The position numbers were made by a program, and so were the translations under genes. From DATBSL01 sp964561785 (GTDB lineage: Bacteria > Acidobacteriota > Vicinamibacteria > Fen-336): 64,000 bases of DNA. The notes under the pieces were generated by a model. It saw only the letters and a program-made list of their open reading frames with translations, was not told the DNA's origin and ran no database searches. The number at the start of each line of letters is the position of its first letter. Within the stretch, counting starts at the first letter, position 1. Below are positions 60,335 to 64,000 of this stretch, piece by piece. The DNA lies in NCBI GenBank assembly GCA_964561785.1, contig CAZLRF010000020.1, forward strand, positions 1 through 64,000, given 5' to 3'.

Positions 60335-62677
60335 ATGGCCCGAAGGCCGGGACCTCGTCGCCGGGCGCTGGTCGGGCTGGGGCTCATCGTCGCGGCCGTG
60401 GCCGTGGCCTTCTTTGGCCTGCGGGCCCAGCCCCCGCGGACCGACGAGGACGCCCGGCGCCGGATCGCCGGCCGCCGCCCGGCCCCGGCCGACGTCGACG
60501 TCGTCGTCCTCACGCTCGACACGCTGCGCGCCGACCGGCTCGGGTGCTACGGCTTCCGCGGCGCCTCGACCCCGAACATCGACGCCCTCGCGACCGAGGG
60601 CGTCCTCTTCGAGCAGGCGACCGCCACGGTCCCCCTCACGCTCCCGTCGCACGCGTCGATCTTCACCGGCCTCATCCCCCCGAAGCACGGCGTGCGCGAC
60701 AACGGGGGCTTCTTCGTCGAGGAGAAGCTGACGACGCTCGCGGAGCGGATGAAGGAGGGCGGCTGGGCGACCGGCGCCTTCGTCGGTGCCTGGGTCCTGG
60801 ACTCGAAGTGGGGGATCGCCCAGGGCTTCGACCACTACTCCGACCGCTTCGACCTCTCGAAGTACAAGGTCGTGAACCTCGGCACCGTCCAGAAGAGGGG
60901 CGACGAGGTGATGGACCTCGCCCTCGAGTGGCTCGCGGGCGTGAAGGAGCGGAGGTTCTTCGCGTGGGTCCACCTCTACGACCCCCACACGCCGTACGAC
61001 CCGCCGGAGCCGTTCGCCTCGCGCTACCCGGGGCAAAGGTACGTCGGCGAGGTCGCCTACACCGACCACGTGGTGGGACGTCTCACGTCGTGGCTGAAGC
61101 AGCAGGGCCTTTGGGACCGGACGATCGTCGTGCTGCTCTCCGACCACGGGGAGAGCCTCGGCGAGCACGGGGAGAACACCCACACCTTCTTCGTCTACGA
61201 CGCCACCCAGCACGTCCCGCTCGTCGTGCGGACGCCGTGGGGCGACCGCGGGCGGTCGCGCGCCCAGGTGTCGACGGTCGACGTGATGCCGACCGTGCTC
61301 GACCTCGTCGGCCTCGCTCCCCAGCCCGGCATCGACGGCCGCTCGCTCGCCCGGCTCGTCCTGCACCCCCCCGCGGAGTCGCCCGGCTTCGCCTACGCGG
61401 AGACCTACTTCCCGCGCTTCCACTACGGCTGGCAGCACCTGCGGGCGATGCGGGACGGGAAGTGGAAGTACATCGAGGCGCCGACGCCCGAGCTGTACGA
61501 CGTCGAGCAGGACCCGGGCGAGACGAGGAACGTGTTCAAGGCCTACTCGCGGCGGGCGGAGGACCTGCGGCTGCGCCTCGTGGAGATGGCGGGCGACGGG
61601 GTGCAGGCCGCGCCCGACAAGGACACGCTCGATCCCGAGACGCTGCAGCGGCTCGCCGCCCTCGGCTACGTGGGCGGCGGACCGCGGGTCGACCCCGAGG
61701 CGGTGCTCCCCGACCCCAAGGACAAGATCGGCCTGTTCGAGAGGATGGGCGCCGCGCGCGCTCTCGCGAAGGACGAGAAGGTCGAGGAGGCGGTGGCGGC
61801 GATGCGGGCGGTGATCGCGGAGGACCCGGGGATCATCGACGCCCACACGACCCTCGGCGGCTGGCTGCGCAAGCTGAAGCGGCCCGACGAGGCGATCGCC
61901 GCCTACCGCCGCGCCCTCGAGATCCAGCCCGAGAGCGAGACCGCGCTCGCCTCGCTCGCCGAGGTGTACCGGGCGCAGGGGAAGCCCGAGGCGGCGATCG
62001 AGGGCTACCGCACCGCGCTGCGCCTCGAGCCCCGCCAGCCCAACGTGTGGTACCAGCTCGCGACGCTCTACCTCGACCTCGGCCGCGAGGGGGAGGCGAA
62101 GCGCACGTTCGAGACCGCCCTCGAGCACAACCCGGGCATGGGCTCGGCCTACAACAGCCTCGCCGCCCTCGCCTTCGAGCGAGGCGAGCTCGACGAGGCG
62201 GAGCGGCTCGTGCGCCGGGGGCTCGAGCTCGAGGAGGACCTGCGCGGCTCGCGCTTCAACCTCGGACGCATCCTCGAGGCGAGGGGACGCACGGAGGAGG
62301 CGGAGAAGCTCTACCGCGAGGAGCTCGCGCAGTTCGCCGACAACGGCCGCGCCCGCTTCAACCTCGCCCAGCTCGCCCGGCAGCGCGGGGACGTCCGCGG
62401 CTTCCTCGCCGAGCTGCGCGAGTCGACCGAGAAGGCGCCCGAGTTCGGCGCGGCCTTCTTCTTCCTCGCGCGCGAGGAGCTGCGGGCCGGGCGGCTCGAC
62501 GCGGCCGCGGACCTCGCGCGCCGCGGCCTCGAGGCGGACCAGGGCTCGCGCGTCGCCCCGCTCGGCCACTACGTGCTGGCCGACGTCTACAACCGCCAGG
62601 GCAAGCCGAAGGACGCGGCGGACGAGGTGGCGAAGGCCCGTCGGATCGAGGCGGGGCGGCGCCGAGGAATCTGGTAG
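60335..62677 (+). CDS. Membrane-anchored sulfatase-superfamily protein with TPR repeats
   Basis: A 780-residue protein: one N-terminal transmembrane helix (about 11-30), an alkaline-phosphatase/sulfatase-fold domain (about 53-440) and at least seven TPR-like units (about 460-770, for example AIAAYRRALEIQPESETALA). Metal-site parts are present: VVVLTLDTLRADRLGCYG, YDPHTPYDPP and VLLSDHGESLGEHG. At the formylglycine position the usual Cys-x-Pro-x-Arg reads T-L-P-S-H (Thr102), so it cannot be matured like a type I sulfatase and may use Thr as nucleophile, as phosphoethanolamine transferases do, or be inactive. The TPR part should bind protein or glycan partners. Confidence 0.85.
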   Translation: MARRPGPRRRALVGLGLIVAAVAVAFFGLRAQPPRTDEDARRRIAGRRPAPADVDVVVLTLDTLRADRLGCYGFRGASTPNIDALATEGVLFEQATATVPLTLPSHASIFTGLIPPKHGVRDNGGFFVEEKLTTLAERMKEGGWATGAFVGAWVLDSKWGIAQGFDHYSDRFDLSKYKVVNLGTVQKRGDEVMDLALEWLAGVKERRFFAWVHLYDPHTPYDPPEPFASRYPGQRYVGEVAYTDHVVGRLTSWLKQQGLWDRTIVVLLSDHGESLGEHGENTHTFFVYDATQHVPLVVRTPWGDRGRSRAQVSTVDVMPTVLDLVGLAPQPGIDGRSLARLVLHPPAESPGFAYAETYFPRFHYGWQHLRAMRDGKWKYIEAPTPELYDVEQDPGETRNVFKAYSRRAEDLRLRLVEMAGDGVQAAPDKDTLDPETLQRLAALGYVGGGPRVDPEAVLPDPKDKIGLFERMGAARALAKDEKVEEAVAAMRAVIAEDPGIIDAHTTLGGWLRKLKRPDEAIAAYRRALEIQPESETALASLAEVYRAQGKPEAAIEGYRTALRLEPRQPNVWYQLATLYLDLGREGEAKRTFETALEHNPGMGSAYNSLAALAFERGELDEAERLVRRGLELEEDLRGSRFNLGRILEARGRTEEAEKLYREELAQFADNGRARFNLAQLARQRGDVRGFLAELRESTEKAPEFGAAFFFLAREELRAGRLDAAADLARRGLEADQGSRVAPLGHYVLADVYNRQGKPKDAADEVAKARRIEAGRRRGIW

Positions 62678-62689
62678 TATTCCCAGAGT

Positions 62690-62992
62690 ATGGCGACGAC
62701 CAAGGTGACCTTCACGCTCGACGCCGAGACGATCGCCCGGCTGCAGGCGGCAGCGGCGCGGCTCGCGTGCCCGAAGAGCGCGATCGTCCGCGAGGCGATC
62801 CGCGACTTCAGCGACCGGGCCGATCGCCTGGGCGAGAACGAGCGTCGCCGTCTGCTCGAGGCCTTCGACCGTCTGGTGCCGGCGATACCGCGACGATCCG
62901 CGGCCGAGGTCGCGCGGGAGCTCGCCGGCCTTCGGCGGGCGCGCCGGGCGGGCGGCCGGCTCCACGGGCTCTCGGGCGGCGGGGTGCGGTGA
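62690..62992 (+). CDS. Ribbon-helix-helix antitoxin
   Basis: A 100-residue protein. N-terminal ribbon-helix-helix (TTKVTFTLDAETIARLQAAA, CPKSAIVREAIRDF) that should bind the operon promoter, and a basic C-terminal tail to block the toxin. It starts 12 bases after the sulfatase gene and overlaps the PIN gene by 4 bases, the usual VapB-VapC layout. Confidence 0.88.
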   Translation: MATTKVTFTLDAETIARLQAAAARLACPKSAIVREAIRDFSDRADRLGENERRRLLEAFDRLVPAIPRRSAAEVARELAGLRRARRAGGRLHGLSGGGVR

Positions 62993-63369
62993 TCGTCCTC
63001 GACACCTCGGTCCTGATCGACGCGCTCAGTGGCCCCCGGCGCTCGGCGCCCGCGCTGCGCCGCGCCATCGAGGCGGGGGAGCGCATCTTGCTCCCGAGCC
63101 TCGTCCTCTACGAGTGGCTCCGCGGCCCTCGCCTCGACGAGGAGCTCGCGGCGCAGGAGGCCCTGTTCCCCTCCGCTCTCGCCCTGGCCTTCGGCCCCGC
63201 CGAGGCGGCTCGGGCCGCGCAGATGTACGTCTCCCTGCCCCGCGGTCGCGGCCGCGAGATCGATCTCGCGATCGCCGCGTGCGCGCTCACGCTCGGGGCG
63301 CGCCTGTGGACGATCAACCCCCGCGATTTCCGCGACCTGCCGGGCCTGCAGCTCTACGAGGCCGGCTGA
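62989..63369 (+). CDS. PIN-domain ribonuclease toxin (VapC)
   Basis: A 126-residue PIN nuclease. Acidic site: Asp in VIVLDTSVLIDALSG, Glu in SLVLYEWLRG, Asp in GREIDLAIAACALTLGARLW and Asp of INPRDF. GTG start at 62989 overlaps the antitoxin stop (GTGA). Its own stop overlaps the next ATG (TGATG), so this toxin-antitoxin pair is embedded in a longer transcript. Confidence 0.88.
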   Translation: MIVLDTSVLIDALSGPRRSAPALRRAIEAGERILLPSLVLYEWLRGPRLDEELAAQEALFPSALALAFGPAEAARAAQMYVSLPRGRGREIDLAIAACALTLGARLWTINPRDFRDLPGLQLYEAG

Positions 63370-64000
63370 TGCGGCGCTGGCTCGTGGTCGCCGTCGGGGT
63401 GGCGGCGGCCGCGGTCGCGGCGTGGGTGGCCTTCGCGCCGGGGCCCGAGCTGCCGCCCGGGGTCACGGGAGGGCTCGTGTTCGTGAGCGACCGCGAGGGC
63501 ACGCCGGCCCTGTACTGGCGACGGCTGCCGCGCGACCGCGAGCGGCGCCTCACCTTCGGCAGCGAGGGCGCGGCCGACCCCGCCGTCTCGCCCGACGGCA
63601 CCCGCGTCGCGTTCTCGATGGGGGGCCGCCTCGCGGTCGTGGCGGTGGCGAGCGGGGAGCTCCGCGTCCTCACCCTCGGCGTCGACTGGACGGACGCCCA
63701 GCCCGCCTTCATGCCCGACGGGACGCGGATCGTCGTGTCCGCCCGCCGCCGCGCGGGCGAGAGCGCGGGGCTCCACCTCCTCGAGCCGGCCGAGGACGGC
63801 ACGGTCGCCCGTGTCTCCCTCACCCGGCCCCGCGGGGGAGACGACACGAGCCCCGCCCCGGGGCCCGACGGGACGTGGGTGGCCTTCGTGCGCGAGGACC
63901 ACCTGATGCGGGTCGACCTCGCGGACGGCCGGGTGCGCCGCCTCACCGGAGGGTTCAAGAAGGAGCGCTCGCCCCGCGTCCGGCCCGGCGGAGGGATCCT
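63369..64000 (+). CDS. TolB-like beta-propeller protein, partial (runs off the window)
   Basis: The frame is open from ATG 63369 to the window end, giving 210 residues with no stop. N-terminal transmembrane or signal helix (WLVVAVGVAAAAVAAWVAF), then PD40/WD40-like blades: GGLVFVSDREGTPALYW, DPAVSPDGTRVAFSMGG, AQPAFMPDGTRIVVSAR and APGPDGTWVAFVRED. The repeated SPDGTRVAF pattern is that of TolB and dipeptidyl-peptidase propellers. What follows the propeller cannot be seen. Coupled to the toxin gene by TGATG. Confidence 0.8.
   Translation, partial: MRRWLVVAVGVAAAAVAAWVAFAPGPELPPGVTGGLVFVSDREGTPALYWRRLPRDRERRLTFGSEGAADPAVSPDGTRVAFSMGGRLAVVAVASGELRVLTLGVDWTDAQPAFMPDGTRIVVSARRRAGESAGLHLLEPAEDGTVARVSLTRPRGGDDTSPAPGPDGTWVAFVREDHLMRVDLADGRVRRLTGGFKKERSPRVRPGGGI

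Noticed and set aside
60122..62965. 947-codon minus-strand frame opposite the sulfatase gene
   Set aside because: Antisense shadow. The plus strand has clear sulfatase and TPR motifs, and the minus frame has none.

Overview
The window is about 70% G+C, densely coded on both strands, with many GTG, TTG and even CTG starts and 1-4 base stop/start overlaps. It comes from a double-membrane (Gram-negative) bacterium: it has an OprP-type porin, LptD, a TonB-dependent receptor with an N-terminal carboxypeptidase-regulatory-like domain, and several lipoprotein or signal-peptide proteins. That receptor type, the TPR-sulfatase, the spermidine-synthase-like membrane protein and the plant/cyanobacterial-size IspH make Acidobacteriota (for example Thermoanaerobaculia) my best guess. 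This is inference from family knowledge, not a computed placement. No rRNA, tRNA, CRISPR array or intact transposon was seen.

Layout. 0-3 kb: a Ser/Thr kinase fused to a receiver domain, divergent from a CBS-like/histidine-kinase-like protein that has lost its phospho-acceptor His. 3-7 kb: DUF2721 protein, DASS anion transporter, an AbrB-PIN toxin-antitoxin pair and a COG3650-like secreted protein. 7-16 kb: a phosphate uptake block, oprP porin - pstS - pstC - pstA - pstB - phoU - OmpR-type regulator. 16-21 kb: a 3-keto-disaccharide-hydrolase-like (DUF1080) protein and a complete biotin-dependent Na+-pumping decarboxylase operon (carboxyltransferase, gamma, biotin carrier, beta). 21-31 kb: secreted and membrane hypotheticals, a GNAT, then a four-gene operon (MFS transporter, NanA-like aldolase, ThDP enzyme, saccharopine-dehydrogenase-like reductase) and a membrane spermidine-synthase-like protein. 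31-40 kb: a polyphosphate/phosphate-signalling block (SixA, CHAD, Ppx-HD, Ppk1, DUF309, PhoR-like kinase, PhoB-like regulator). 40-50 kb: ispH, threonine-dehydratase-like enzyme, then fabI-lptD and a translationally coupled tail of two sugar/SDR enzymes, a fused phytol-kinase-like/DUF92 protein and a UbiA prenyltransferase. 50-56 kb: grpE, glycerate kinase, tsaD, mtnA, moeA, moaC, and a frameshifted nucleotidyltransferase module. 57-64 kb: TonB receptor operon, TPR-sulfatase, an RHH-PIN toxin-antitoxin pair and the start of a TolB-like propeller protein that runs off the window.

How they work together. Phosphate is the main theme. Three promoters (porin, pstS, and ppx-ppk1) carry arrays of a GTTCAC/CGTCAC core repeated exactly every 11 bases, placed just upstream of a -10 box. 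That is the architecture of PhoB/PhoP operators, so outer-membrane phosphate entry, Pst uptake and polyphosphate turnover look like one regulon controlled by the PhoR-PhoB pair at 37-39.7 kb and/or the orphan regulator at the end of the pst operon.

The best candidate for an undescribed function is the coupled end of the fabI-lptD operon. A single polypeptide joins a phytol/dolichol-kinase-like half to a DUF92 (phytyl-phosphate-kinase-like) half and is followed with a 4-base overlap by a UbiA transferase. This suggests two-step activation of a prenol to its diphosphate and its transfer to an acceptor.
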